Below are positions 1-7,702 of a stretch of DNA of 15,428 nucleotides, piece after piece. The stretch's first letter is position 1; the number at the start of each line of letters is the position of its first letter. The notes beneath the pieces are model-generated. The model worked only from the letters and a program-made list of their open reading frames with translations, ran no database searches and was not told the DNA's origin. Origin of the DNA: CBDUWP01 sp965370955 (GTDB taxonomy: Bacteria; Planctomycetota; Phycisphaerae; Sedimentisphaerales; Anaerobacaceae); NCBI GenBank assembly GCA_965370955.1, contig CBDUWP010000033.1, forward strand, positions 1 to 15,428, written 5' to 3'. The position numbers were made by a program, and so were the translations under genes.

Positions 1-1399
1 TGGTGAGCTCGCCGGTTAAATTAGTGAGAGGCCGCTGGTAGTGGACGAATGCAGCCTTATTTTTTTGAAGTTTTATGCTCAAAGTCTTTTGACTCTTTTC
101 GTAAGGTTTTTTGGCCAAATGATAATTTATTTTGATTGTGCCAATAGGCGAAAACAGTGACCAAAAATGCTTTTGTTTCTGGCTGATTGCGTTATATAAA
201 TCCTCATCAAGTGCCATGTTGTCACTTGTTATCTTGAGGTCGCATTGCCAGGGCTTACCGAAATCTTTTACGAAACCATCAATCACTAAATCCGTTGAGC
301 CGTGAGAACCTTTTAAACTGTTTAAGGTGGCACTGGTTTCGGTCAAGTCAATTGTGCCTGTTAAAGAATTTATGGCGTAAGGGAATTTGTAATAATTGAC
401 GCTAACTTTGCGACAATAAATTTTGCCAGTGGCGGTGCTTTGTATCACATTTTTTAAGCTGCCGGCTAAATCGAAATCAATATCAACTTTGCCGCTGGGG
501 CGATATTTCGTAAAAAATTTGCCGAGAGCCGTAAAGGGACCAGATTTCCTAAACACGACAGGGCTAAAAGCTACGATGTTCTGATCGTTGGTCTTGTTGT
601 TGAAATACATGTCCTTTATTCTTAGGGCTAAATTGTAGTCGCCGCCTTTTTTGTATTTTAGCTCGGCAGCTAACACCTCGATATTCCAATGTTTTTCAAA
701 TGCCGGCAGATCGGTCGACGATAAACTGCCTGTGACCGTTATGGAATTTTTGTGCCAACGACCGTTTAATTTACTTGGAGCAAAAGGAGGCCTATTAGCT
801 GTTATGATACTGAAATCGTAAGAGTTACTGTTTTTTGATGGGCCAAATTTGGCATCAAGCGGAATCTGAACAATTGGTTTGATACGGCTGGCTGAATCCG
901 AGCTATCTGAAATTTGACTGTATAAAAACTGCCCCCTGCGTAATCTGATTATTGGCATCTGGCTTTCGTTACCTGAGCCGGGCGAGAGAGATTTTAGGCA
1001 ATCAAAGTTCCATCGGCCGGTAGAGGTGTTTTGCTGGGCATTGATCGTGAAGCCGGAAACTTTCAATTTTCTAATCTTCGGATTGAGTTTCAATATGCTC
1101 AAAATGCCGAAACGTGCGTAAACCTTGCCGGCTGTAAATATCGCAGCTTCGGCGCCGGGCAAATCCTTAGCGGACATCTGTAAATTTTTGATCGAAACGA
1201 CACCGTTGATCCGAAATTTGATCCGCTGGGCAGTGACAACAGTATCTGTCAAGCCGGCGATACGGCCGAGAGTGATGCGATGTAAAACTTGACCAGTCAC
1301 AAAAAAGATCAACCACAGGCAAATAGCAATCAGCAAAATCTCAGCCAATTTCCGATTGATAAAAAATTTGCCAATTTTGATTTTTTTATTCTTTTTCAT
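1..1399 (-). CDS. AsmA-like envelope protein, 3' end outside window (partial)
   Basis: The minus strand is open without a stop from an ATG at 1399 to the left edge, giving 466 visible residues. The N-terminus is very basic (MKKNKKIKIGKFF) and is followed by one hydrophobic helix at about residues 20-38. The rest is a long polar, beta-rich segment with no further membrane helix. It contains repeated stretches of the style seen in AsmA/TamB-type proteins, such as FRINGVVSIKNLQM near the start and LTGTIDLTETSATLNSLKG later. This architecture, one inner-membrane anchor and a long periplasmic part, fits the AsmA-like superfamily, whose members act in envelope or lipid homeostasis. The subfamily cannot be named from sequence alone. 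It begins 45 bp after purD on the same strand and may be cotranscribed. No clear Shine-Dalgarno precedes the ATG, so the start is less certain than the reading frame. Confidence 0.7.
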   Translation of the reverse strand, partial: MKKNKKIKIGKFFINRKLAEILLIAICLWLIFFVTGQVLHRITLGRIAGLTDTVVTAQRIKFRINGVVSIKNLQMSAKDLPGAEAAIFTAGKVYARFGILSILKLNPKIRKLKVSGFTINAQQNTSTGRWNFDCLKSLSPGSGNESQMPIIRLRRGQFLYSQISDSSDSASRIKPIVQIPLDAKFGPSKNSNSYDFSIITANRPPFAPSKLNGRWHKNSITVTGSLSSTDLPAFEKHWNIEVLAAELKYKKGGDYNLALRIKDMYFNNKTNDQNIVAFSPVVFRKSGPFTALGKFFTKYRPSGKVDIDFDLAGSLKNVIQSTATGKIYCRKVSVNYYKFPYAINSLTGTIDLTETSATLNSLKGSHGSTDLVIDGFVKDFGKPWQCDLKITSDNMALDEDLYNAISQKQKHFWSLFSPIGTIKINYHLAKKPYEKSQKTLSIKLQKNKAAFVHYQRPLTNLTGELT

Positions 1400-1444
1400 T
1401 TTTCAACTGACAAAAAAAATACCAAGTGTGTCTCTTTTATGGCT

Positions 1445-2716
1445 CTATCTGTTTATGGCTTTGTCGGCGATGTCCGTGCGGTAATATGCACCCTCAAATT
1501 GAATCTTTTTCACTGCAGCATAGGCTTTTTGCTTGGCATCTGCGACTGTTTGGCCGATGGCTGTGACGCCGAGAACCCTGCCGCCATTTGTAACCAATTT
1601 GCCATCAACGATCTTAGTGCCGGCATGAAATACGACAACGTCTTTATCCCGTGAAGCTTCTTTTATGCCAGTAATTACTTTGCCCTTTTCATATTCATTG
1701 GGATAACCGCCAGAGGCCATGACAACGCAAACTGCCGGGCGAGGATCCCATTTGAGAGTGATCTCTTCGAGCTTGCCGTCACAAACAGCCAGCATTATTT
1801 CCAGCAAGTCACTCTCTAAACGCATCAAAATCGGCTGAGTTTCTGGGTCGCCGAAACGCACGTTAAATTCCAAAACGCGAGGCCCGCCGCCAGTTGCCAT
1901 AATGCCTGCGTAAAGCACACCTTTATAAGGAGAGTCGGCTTGATTCATTCCGGCTATGGTCGGGACAAGTATCTCGCGATTGATTTGATTGATCATGGTT
2001 TCAGTGACAACAGGAGCAGGGCTGTATGCGCCCATGCCGCCAGTATTGGGGCCGGTATCGCCATCGCCGATCGGCTTGTGATCTTGCGATGATTCCATGA
2101 CGTAAATGTTGCGGCCGTCAACAAAAGCTAAAATCGAGGCCTCTTCGCCCAGCAATTTATCCTCAACCACAATCTGGTTACCGGCGTCGCCGTGTAATTT
2201 GTCGCACATGATTTTTTCAGCTGCAATTATTGCGTCAGACGGCTCATCACAAACGTAAACGCCTTTGCCCTGAGCGAGGCCGGCAGCCTTGACAACAACC
2301 GGTTCATCGCGACTGGCAATATAGGCTTTGGCTTGCGAATAGTCATCGAAAACGCGTCCCTCTGCTGTAGCGACACTGCTGGATTTCATGATCTGTTTGG
2401 CGAAAACCTTGTCAGCTTCCAAACGAGCGGCGGCTTTACAAGGGCCAAAGGCTTTTATGCCGACAGCTTCAAAAGCATCAACTATGCCGTCAGCTAACGG
2501 GTCTTCGGGGCCGATTATGGCAAGGTCTATCTTATTCTCTTGGGCAAATGATACCAACTTGTCAACATCATTGACACCTATGTCGACATTTGTGCCTAGC
2601 ATAGCAGTTCCGGGATTGCCGGGGGCGATGAACAGTTTTTTAAGTTTCTTAGATTGTGCGAGTTTCCAGCTGATTGCGTGTTCACGGCCGCCTGAGCCAA
2701 TCAAAAGTACGTTCAT
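1445..2716 (-). CDS. purD: Phosphoribosylamine--glycine ligase (GAR synthetase)
   Basis: This enzyme joins 5-phosphoribosylamine and glycine with ATP to make GAR, the second step of de novo purine synthesis, in the cytoplasm. The 423-residue length is normal for the family. The N-terminal fold opens with MNVLLIGSGGREHAI. The ATP-grasp part carries VVVKAAGLAQGKGV (about 140-153), the substrate loop GPNTGGMGAYSP (222-233), and the metal- and ATP-binding signature EFNVRFGDPETQ (283-294). A C-terminal domain follows, with GGYPNEYEKG (336-345). The ATG at 2716 is preceded by AAAGG with a 6-nt gap, which supports this start. It stands apart from other pur genes and is probably cotranscribed with the AsmA-like gene downstream. 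Identification is secure. Confidence 0.97.
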   Translation of the reverse strand: MNVLLIGSGGREHAISWKLAQSKKLKKLFIAPGNPGTAMLGTNVDIGVNDVDKLVSFAQENKIDLAIIGPEDPLADGIVDAFEAVGIKAFGPCKAAARLEADKVFAKQIMKSSSVATAEGRVFDDYSQAKAYIASRDEPVVVKAAGLAQGKGVYVCDEPSDAIIAAEKIMCDKLHGDAGNQIVVEDKLLGEEASILAFVDGRNIYVMESSQDHKPIGDGDTGPNTGGMGAYSPAPVVTETMINQINREILVPTIAGMNQADSPYKGVLYAGIMATGGGPRVLEFNVRFGDPETQPILMRLESDLLEIMLAVCDGKLEEITLKWDPRPAVCVVMASGGYPNEYEKGKVITGIKEASRDKDVVVFHAGTKIVDGKLVTNGGRVLGVTAIGQTVADAKQKAYAAVKKIQFEGAYYRTDIADKAINR

Positions 2717-2773
2717 GTTTAACCTTTAAATTTGTACTGTTTGTTTATTGATTTTTACAAAACATAAGCGGCT

Positions 2774-2802
2774 ATTGTATCGTGGAATCAGCTAATTGTA
2801 AA
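2774..2802 (-). promoter_or_regulatory. Candidate sigma70-type promoter for purD
   Basis: On the minus strand TTTACA (2797-2802) and TACAAT (2774-2779) are separated by 17 bp. Each hexamer matches the sigma70 consensus at five of six positions. Transcription would start near 2767 and give a leader of about 50 nt before the purD ATG. I see no purine riboswitch in this short leader. Confidence 0.55.
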
Positions 2803-2862
2803 ATGAAATATGGCTTTGCAAAAGGTGGCTAAAAATAGGCTCGATGATTTGTATTTCGCCTC

Positions 2863-2891
2863 TTGCCAAGTGATTGGCTTATTGTTATCCT
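2863..2891 (+). promoter_or_regulatory. Candidate promoter for the 308-residue membrane protein
   Basis: TTGCCA (2863-2868) and TATCCT (2886-2891) are 17 bp apart and would give a leader of about 45 nt before the ATG at 2943. A small perfect inverted repeat, GCCAA-GTGA-TTGGC (2865-2878), overlaps the -35 element and the spacer and might be an operator half-site pair. The -10 element is weak, so this is tentative. Confidence 0.3.
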
Positions 2892-2942
2892 TAGATGTCA
2901 ATGTTGATGTTTTTTTTACGGTGATTTTGCGAGGAATCGAAA

Positions 2943-3869
2943 ATGCCTTTGCCTTGGATGATAAAGTTGAGAATTGCGGCTGTAATTGTTGCTGGGCTAT
3001 TGCTGATGGGTTTGGCGAGTCTGCCGGTAGCAGCCGATTGTAATCTCAATAATACCGCAACATTTTTCGACCATACGCTGTCGATTTTTAATTGGTTGTT
3101 GATTCTGATTGCGGCAGCTGTGACGGGATTTGCAGCTTATTTTGTCAGTTGGCCCTATGGTGGAAAACTAGCCCCAGTGGCTGTAGCTGCTGGACTTTTG
3201 CCCATAGCACTGAAAACAAATTCGGCGGCGATTATTATGCAGGCAAACAGCCTGTCGCAACAGAAGGCGGCAGCTTTTATGTCGTTTAGATGGGAAGTTG
3301 TTTTGTGGCTGGCAGTTTTAGCGAGCGGGTTTATGGCGATTAAATTGGCTCAAAAAATGAAGCCTGTTCGTGAAATTGATGAAAACACTAATGAAACAAA
3401 TGACTCAAATGAAAAAACTGACAAAAATAAAAACGACTATATAATGGCTGTTCTAGCTGTGATCGGTTCGGCTTTTATTGCGGCGGTTATCATCAAAATC
3501 ATCGCAAGAGATGTTATGTTCGTCGATGGACAACTGAACAAAAACGTTGCAGCGGCTGCCAATGTCCCTCAAGTATTTTTGGCTGTCACTGTGGCTTTTG
3601 GAGTGGGGGCGTTTGTGTTCAAGAAATTTTTTAATGCCTGTTACATTTGGTCAATAATGTCGTCTTTTTTGGTTTGCTGGTTCGCTGCTACTGTTAGCGG
3701 CAAGGTCGAACTCGTCGAACATATGCAGGTTAACTGGCCGGCGAATTTCTTTCTTGAACCGGCGGCGGCTATACTTCCAGTGCAAATGGTATGTTTTTCA
3801 GCAATCGGCGCAATTGTAGGCTATTGGCTGGCTGTTAGATATGATTGGTGGAAACAACATTGTTCCTAA
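2943..3869 (+). CDS. Polytopic membrane protein of unknown function (about 8 TM segments)
   Basis: I do not recognise this 308-residue protein. It is strongly hydrophobic, with likely membrane segments near residues 8-30, 46-68, 74-91, 117-137, 166-187, 208-228, 232-253 and 276-297. The first could instead be a signal peptide with cleavage after SLPVAA, before DCN. Residues about 138-165 form a polar linker rich in Asn, Asp, Glu and Lys, so the protein looks like two membrane bundles joined by a charged loop. Cysteines occur at 33, 233, 245, 284 and 307. The ATG at 2943 is preceded by GAGG about nine bases upstream, which supports this start. It is divergent from purD and has no same-strand partner. 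No transporter or enzyme motif is visible. I am confident it is a gene but assign no function. Confidence 0.75.
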   Translation: MPLPWMIKLRIAAVIVAGLLLMGLASLPVAADCNLNNTATFFDHTLSIFNWLLILIAAAVTGFAAYFVSWPYGGKLAPVAVAAGLLPIALKTNSAAIIMQANSLSQQKAAAFMSFRWEVVLWLAVLASGFMAIKLAQKMKPVREIDENTNETNDSNEKTDKNKNDYIMAVLAVIGSAFIAAVIIKIIARDVMFVDGQLNKNVAAAANVPQVFLAVTVAFGVGAFVFKKFFNACYIWSIMSSFLVCWFAATVSGKVELVEHMQVNWPANFFLEPAAAILPVQMVCFSAIGAIVGYWLAVRYDWWKQHCS

Positions 3870-3878
3870 AAGGGGCTA

Positions 3879-3979
3879 AATCTGCTAACTTAAAGTCAAA
3901 ATCGACGTTAGTACATTTCCTTTACCTTTAGTTAAGCTACGATTTTTCCAGCTTAATCAGCCAACCTAAAGTCAAAATC
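3879..3979. repeat. Imperfect 25-bp direct repeat, copies 76 bp apart
   Basis: Copy 1 is at 3879-3903 and copy 2 at 3955-3979. They match at 22 of 25 positions, and both contain TAAAGTCAAAATC without change. The pair lies between the end of the membrane-protein gene and the truncated RhuM fragment. A short inverted repeat, AAAATCG (3898-3904) with CGATTTT (3940-3946), spans the interval and is followed by one more T. It could form a weak hairpin after the membrane-protein gene. The repeat might be a recombination scar or a pair of protein-binding sites. Confidence 0.55.
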
Positions 3980-4018
3980 AGACACATCAATAAAATAAGT
4001 ATAGTAGCTTGAGATTTG

Positions 4019-4243
4019 TTACTGAAATTCGGAAATTCCGAATTTCTGCAATGTTTGACTTTCTTTGAGCTCTTGTTCTGCATATATGTTTTTTATATGT
4101 TCGTTTATGGTGGATTTTGCTTTTCCAAAAAGCATTGCCATTTGTTCCTGAGTAAGCCAAACGGTTTCATCTTCTAATTGTACTTGAAGTCTTGTTGTGC
4201 CATCAGGGGCAGTGTAAATAATTATCTCTGAATTTTGTTCCAT
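4019..4243 (-). pseudogene. RhuM-family protein, N-terminal fragment
   Basis: This 74-residue frame resembles the N-terminus of RhuM-family proteins (virulence RhuM / Fic-associated). It opens with MEQNSEIIIYTAPDGTTRLQ, then has the helix-turn-helix-like core VWLTQEQMAMLFGKAKSTI (28-46), NEHIKNIY, and the tail LQKFGISEF (66-73). As I recall the family, full members run to roughly 300 residues and continue after this point with a conserved region beginning about YNLDVI. Here a stop falls right after ISEFQ, and nothing like that region follows on the minus strand. I read it as a 3'-truncated remnant, although a short stand-alone DNA-binding protein is possible. A GGA lies about seven bases before the ATG. 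The direct repeat at 3879-3979 begins just past the truncation. RhuM genes often sit in mobile or defence-associated regions. Confidence 0.6.
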
Positions 4244-4835
4244 TTATTTTCCATTTCTTAACGTTTTTTACACATAATGCTGTGATAGCTAAATGTTGGA
4301 GGCATTGGTGCCGAGAGAAAATTTTAAGTTGGTTAATTTAAGGTTGTTATTGAAATCTCAAAAAGCAATAAGCTTATTCCGCATATTTTAAATCAGCTTG
4401 TCATAACGAGTTCGTCTATAGTTTCTTTCGCCACTGTCCATATACTACCTATATTTTTTGGTTAAGCAATATTTTTTTCGGTCAAATCGATGAGTTATCG
4501 GACGATTAAATTGAGCTAAATTCCCACAAGCTGGTTTTTGCCCGTTATGCTTATTGAGCTAGTCGTTTTTTTTGTATTTTTTCGACCTCTAGGCTCGACT
4601 TAAATGCTTATCCAAAAAAGCATTACAGAAAAAAGGTCCCATAAGCTTTTTCTCAGCACTAAAACAACAGAAAAACAATTATTTTACTGGTCGAAATTGG
4701 TCGAGAATATATCTGATGCCAAAGATATAAAATGAGCTTTTGATGGCGAAATGAATTTTGTAATATAGAAACGAACGTGGGCAAAAGCATTTATAAAGAA
4801 GTTTTTGTAAGGCCGACCGCAAAAGGAGTTGAAAA
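4244..4835. other. Long intergenic stretch upstream of csrA without a convincing gene
   Basis: About 590 AT-rich bases. Visible small structures are a 12-bp palindrome AATAAGCTTATT (4367-4378), a hairpin AATGCTT/AAGCATT with an 8-nt loop (4603-4624), and a near-tandem repeat GGTCGAAATT GGTCGAGAAT (4689-4708). A 32-codon frame at 4293-4391 (+) has no ribosome binding site and is probably chance. No tRNA T-loop signature is seen on either strand. The stretch probably holds the csrA promoter and leader, perhaps with decayed mobile DNA next to the RhuM fragment. I cannot fix a transcription start. Confidence 0.5.
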
Positions 4836-5036
4836 ATGTTGGTTTTGAGCAGACAAAAAGATGAATCTATAGTTATTGGCGACAATATCGAAATCACAAT
4901 CGTGGATGTACGCGGCGATAAGGTTCGGCTCGGAATCACAGCTCCAAAAGAAATACCAGTTCATAGAAGAGAAGTGTACGACGCAATTCAAAAAGAAAAA
5001 GCGGCTGCAGCTAAAGCTGGAAAAATTTCAGACTAG
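4836..5036 (+). CDS. csrA: Carbon storage regulator CsrA (RNA-binding translational regulator)
   Basis: CsrA is a small homodimer that binds GGA motifs in mRNA leaders. It controls translation or stability of transcripts for carbon flux, motility and biofilm. The 66 residues align along the family: MLVLSRQKDESIVIG at the start, IEITIVDVRGDKVRLGI in the middle, and APKEIPVHRREVYDAI (37-52). The RNA-contacting L4, R6 and R44 positions are present. The C-terminal tail (KEKAAAAKAGKISD) is basic and alanine-rich. AAGGAG (4823-4828) lies seven bases before the ATG. Its GGA overlaps the ribosome binding site, so autoregulation is possible. csrA is often beside flagellar genes such as fliW, but none is here; it stands alone. 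It converges on pabB with 25 bp between the stops and no obvious terminator. Confidence 0.97.
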   Translation: MLVLSRQKDESIVIGDNIEITIVDVRGDKVRLGITAPKEIPVHRREVYDAIQKEKAAAAKAGKISD

Positions 5037-5061
5037 AGCAGTTTAATTTTTGATGCAATAG

Positions 5062-6477
5062 TTATATGGCTGTGATGCCGGCTAGCAGTGCTGACGCTTT
5101 GGTTATCGTTTCATCCCATTCATTTTCAACTATCGAATCGGCTACAATTCCACCGCCTGTCTGAACGAAAGCTCGGCTGTTTTTAGTGATGATTGTGCGA
5201 ATGGCAATATTGAAATTGGCACTGCCATCGAGGCCTAAAAATCCAATAGCTCCTGTATAAACGCCGCGACAGGTCGGCTCTAATTGATCAATTATTTCCA
5301 TCGCACTTATTTTAGGTGCGCCGGTTATTGAGCCGCCGGGAAAAATGGCTTTTAAGATGTCACTAAAAGTTATCTCATCACGAAGGGTTCCTGAAATCGA
5401 AGCCAGTGCGTGAAAAACAGTGGGATATTCCTCGATAGTTCTTGGTTGAGTGACAGCAATCGAGCCGTATTGGCAGATGCGGCCAAGATCGTTACGCTCC
5501 AAATCTATTATCATGTTGAGCTCGGCTTGCTCTTTATCGCTTTTGGCGAGATCATGCAGATTTTTAGCGTTTATAGATTCAATGTCACCGCTAAGATTGC
5601 TGGCGGCAGAGTTAAGCCTTGGCCTTGTACCTTTAATGGGACAGGTGGTGATTTTTCTGGTTTTGCTGGAAATATCTATAAACAGCTCAGGGCTAGTGCT
5701 TATTATCTGAAAAGTTTCACAATCAATATAGCCGCTGCCGGAGCAAGGATTGTGCTTGTTTTGCCAGTGGAAAAGATCAATGGCACTGCTGGCGAAATCA
5801 CAATCGAAACGCTGCGAAAAATTTATCTGATAAACCCAGCCATCATAAATATATTTTTTGATTTTGGCTATCGCTGAAAAATAATCACCTTTGGTCATGT
5901 TAGGCTTAAACTGAGAAATGTCGATTGATTTGCCATCGTGATTTTTAGGCTTATTTTGGCAGGTGGCGACAGAGGCTTTAGTTAAGGCATTTTCCAAATC
6001 GTTTAATTTGCTGTCGATTGTTTTTGTGTCACCATCTAGGGCCAGCGCCATAAGCCAAAAACAATTATCTAAATGGTCAATGGCGATGAATTTGTCATAA
6101 AAGCAAAGGCGAATCAGCGGCAGGTCAAGGTCGTCGATACTATTTTGAGGCACTTTCTCGATAAATCTGCCGAGTTCGTAACCGAAATAGCCGATCCAGC
6201 CTCCGCAAAAAACATCCGGCGGCAGCGAATCACTTTTTGAAGCAAGATTATACTTATCGATTATGGTATCAAGTTGGCTGAAAGGGTCAGAGTCGCAGGA
6301 CAAAAATTCAAAAATTTCAACTGGCGAAAATCCCCAATAGCTATAGCGATGTGACCTTAATCTATCTGTATTGGCTCCGAGAATCGAAGGGTTTTCCATC
6401 GCTGATACGATTTGGCTAAGGTTGTTGAGGTTGACTGTTTGTGAGGATTTTTGAGCATATAATCTACAATTGATCAT
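5062..6477 (-). CDS. pabB: Aminodeoxychorismate synthase component I (PabB)
   Basis: PabB aminates chorismate to 4-amino-4-deoxychorismate for p-aminobenzoate and folate synthesis, using ammonia from a PabA-type glutaminase. The 471-residue protein belongs to the chorismate-binding (TrpE/PabB) family. Visible blocks are GGWIGYFGYELGRFIE (92-107), VYQINFSQRF (215-224), SPELF (262-266), NMIIDLERNDLGRI (321-334), PGGSITGAPK (380-389) and the C-terminal QTGGGIVADS (439-448). PIKGT at 280-284 has Lys where anthranilate synthases normally have Ala. This Lys is characteristic of aminodeoxychorismate synthase and favours PabB over TrpE. The ATG at 6477 is 29 bp after prfA on the same strand, with no clear Shine-Dalgarno. 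No pabA or pabC is in view, so the glutaminase partner must be encoded elsewhere or shared with TrpG. Confidence 0.93.
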   Translation of the reverse strand: MINCRLYAQKSSQTVNLNNLSQIVSAMENPSILGANTDRLRSHRYSYWGFSPVEIFEFLSCDSDPFSQLDTIIDKYNLASKSDSLPPDVFCGGWIGYFGYELGRFIEKVPQNSIDDLDLPLIRLCFYDKFIAIDHLDNCFWLMALALDGDTKTIDSKLNDLENALTKASVATCQNKPKNHDGKSIDISQFKPNMTKGDYFSAIAKIKKYIYDGWVYQINFSQRFDCDFASSAIDLFHWQNKHNPCSGSGYIDCETFQIISTSPELFIDISSKTRKITTCPIKGTRPRLNSAASNLSGDIESINAKNLHDLAKSDKEQAELNMIIDLERNDLGRICQYGSIAVTQPRTIEEYPTVFHALASISGTLRDEITFSDILKAIFPGGSITGAPKISAMEIIDQLEPTCRGVYTGAIGFLGLDGSANFNIAIRTIITKNSRAFVQTGGGIVADSIVENEWDETITKASALLAGITAI

Positions 6478-6506
6478 CGTTATAGTTTTTTATTTTGGTG
6501 ATTTTT

Positions 6507-7595
6507 TTACAAATTGGCGATTCTTTGCTGGATCTCATTTTTTTGCAAAGCTTCTATCAGTTCGTCCATGCCGCCGGCGATTATTTTGTCCAAGCTATAT
6601 AGAGACAAGTTAATCCTGTGGTCGGTGACACGATTTTGAGGATAATTATAAGTACGTATCTTTTGACTTCTGTCGCCGGAGCCGATCATAGTTTTTCTTT
6701 GCGAGTCTCTTTCTGCACGTTTTTTACTTTCGAAATGATCGTAAACACGGCTTCGCAAAATTCGCCAAGCTTTGGAACGATTTTTATGCTGACTCTTTTC
6801 GTCACGCATACTGACTGTTATGCCGGTCGGCAAGTGTTCAAGCTTTATGGCAGAGCTGGTTTTGTTGACGCTTTGGCCACCCGGTCCGCCGGCGCGACTG
6901 ACATGCTCAATGACTTCATTTGCAGCGATGGTAATATCCACTTCTTCCGGCTCGGGCAAAACAGCTACAGTGGCGGCAGAAGTATGAACTCGGCCCTGTG
7001 ATTCTGTTTGCGGAACCCTTTGGACGCGATGGCCGCCGCCTTCATAACCCAATTGTGACCATACGCCGACACCTTTGATGTTGAAAATTATTTCGCGAAA
7101 GCCGCCCATCTCCGTTGTACTGAAGTCGAGTTGCTCCAGTTTCCAGCGTTTTTGCTCGGCATATTTGCTGTACATATTAAACAAATTGCGAGCAAACAAA
7201 GAGGCTTCGTCACCGCCTGTGCCGGCTCGTATCTCGATTATGACAGAATTTATCGCGTCATCATTGGCCATGACAAGTTTGTTTTGAAGCTTCTCAATAA
7301 GCTGCGACTTTTGGTTGGTTAAAAGCTCAATTTCATCTTTAGCCATCTGCTGGATTTCAATATCGCCGTCGCTGGTAGTCAGCATCTCTTGTGCGCCAAT
7401 TAAATCTTTGTCTGCCGAAAGATATTCTTCATACGGCTGGACGATGACTCTTAACTGGCCTTGTTTTTTACTGATTGCTATGAACTTGTTGTGGTCAGAT
7501 GATACAGAAGGATCAGAAAGCTGCTCGGTCAGTTGGTTGTATTGCTGCTTAAGCTCTTCGAGTTTGGTTATTAAATTTTGATTGTCCTTACTCAT
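6507..7595 (-). CDS. prfA: Peptide chain release factor 1
   Basis: RF1 recognises UAA and UAG stop codons in the ribosomal A site and triggers peptide release. The 362-residue product has the usual length. It has an N-terminal helical domain (1-110), then RAGTGGDEASLFA (123-135), and the anticodon-like PxT tripeptide as PQT (195-197) within VPQTESQGRVHTS. The catalytic GGQ motif is at 239-241 in SRAGGPGGQSVNKT. PxT rather than SPF marks RF1 rather than RF2. I start at the ATG at 7595 (MSKDNQ). An in-frame TTG at 7622 would add nine residues, but the ATG gives the normal family N-terminus. It is second in the rpmE-prfA-pabB gene order; rpmE next to prfA is common in bacteria. prmC, which methylates the GGQ glutamine and often follows prfA, is not here. 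Confidence 0.97.
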   Translation of the reverse strand: MSKDNQNLITKLEELKQQYNQLTEQLSDPSVSSDHNKFIAISKKQGQLRVIVQPYEEYLSADKDLIGAQEMLTTSDGDIEIQQMAKDEIELLTNQKSQLIEKLQNKLVMANDDAINSVIIEIRAGTGGDEASLFARNLFNMYSKYAEQKRWKLEQLDFSTTEMGGFREIIFNIKGVGVWSQLGYEGGGHRVQRVPQTESQGRVHTSAATVAVLPEPEEVDITIAANEVIEHVSRAGGPGGQSVNKTSSAIKLEHLPTGITVSMRDEKSQHKNRSKAWRILRSRVYDHFESKKRAERDSQRKTMIGSGDRSQKIRTYNYPQNRVTDHRINLSLYSLDKIIAGGMDELIEALQKNEIQQRIANL

Positions 7596-7639
7596 ATAAA
7601 TCGACCCTAACCGTAAACGCAATCCGCCAGAAGATATGC

Positions 7640-7678
7640 AAAAGGCTCAGTCATAGCCGATAGAGCCAAAACCGAGCC
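7640..7678 (-). terminator. Possible weak hairpin terminator between rpmE and prfA
   Basis: Read on the minus strand, GGCTCGG (7672-7678) can pair with CTGAGCC (7644-7650) through one G-U pair and a 21-nt loop. It is followed by only four Ts. If it works, it would lower expression of prfA and pabB relative to the more abundantly needed L31. The long loop and short T run make it weak. Confidence 0.25.
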
Positions 7679-7702
7679 GTATTGATTGATGTTGAAACGA
7701 AG

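Noticed and set aside
1289..1654. A 121-codon plus-strand frame across the purD/AsmA-like junction.
   Set aside because: It is antisense to the C-terminus of purD and the N-terminus of the AsmA-like protein, both well supported.
2810..3043. A 77-codon plus-strand frame overlapping the start of the membrane-protein gene.
   Set aside because: It is in a different frame from the supported gene at 2943, has no Shine-Dalgarno, and its product has no domain.
3879..3979. A CRISPR array or tRNA, suggested by the 25-bp repeat with a 76-bp offset.
   Set aside because: There are only two copies, with mismatches, and no cas genes. No cloverleaf or T-loop signature is present in the interval.
4794..4819. 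A sigma28-like pattern before csrA: TAAA, 14 bp, then GCCGACCG.
   Set aside because: Transcription would start at about 4826, inside the csrA ribosome binding site, leaving almost no leader. The spacing is also one base short of the usual pattern and the last bases do not match.
5410..5877. A 155-codon plus-strand frame inside pabB.
   Set aside because: It lies fully antisense to conserved PabB blocks and has no ribosome binding site or recognisable family.
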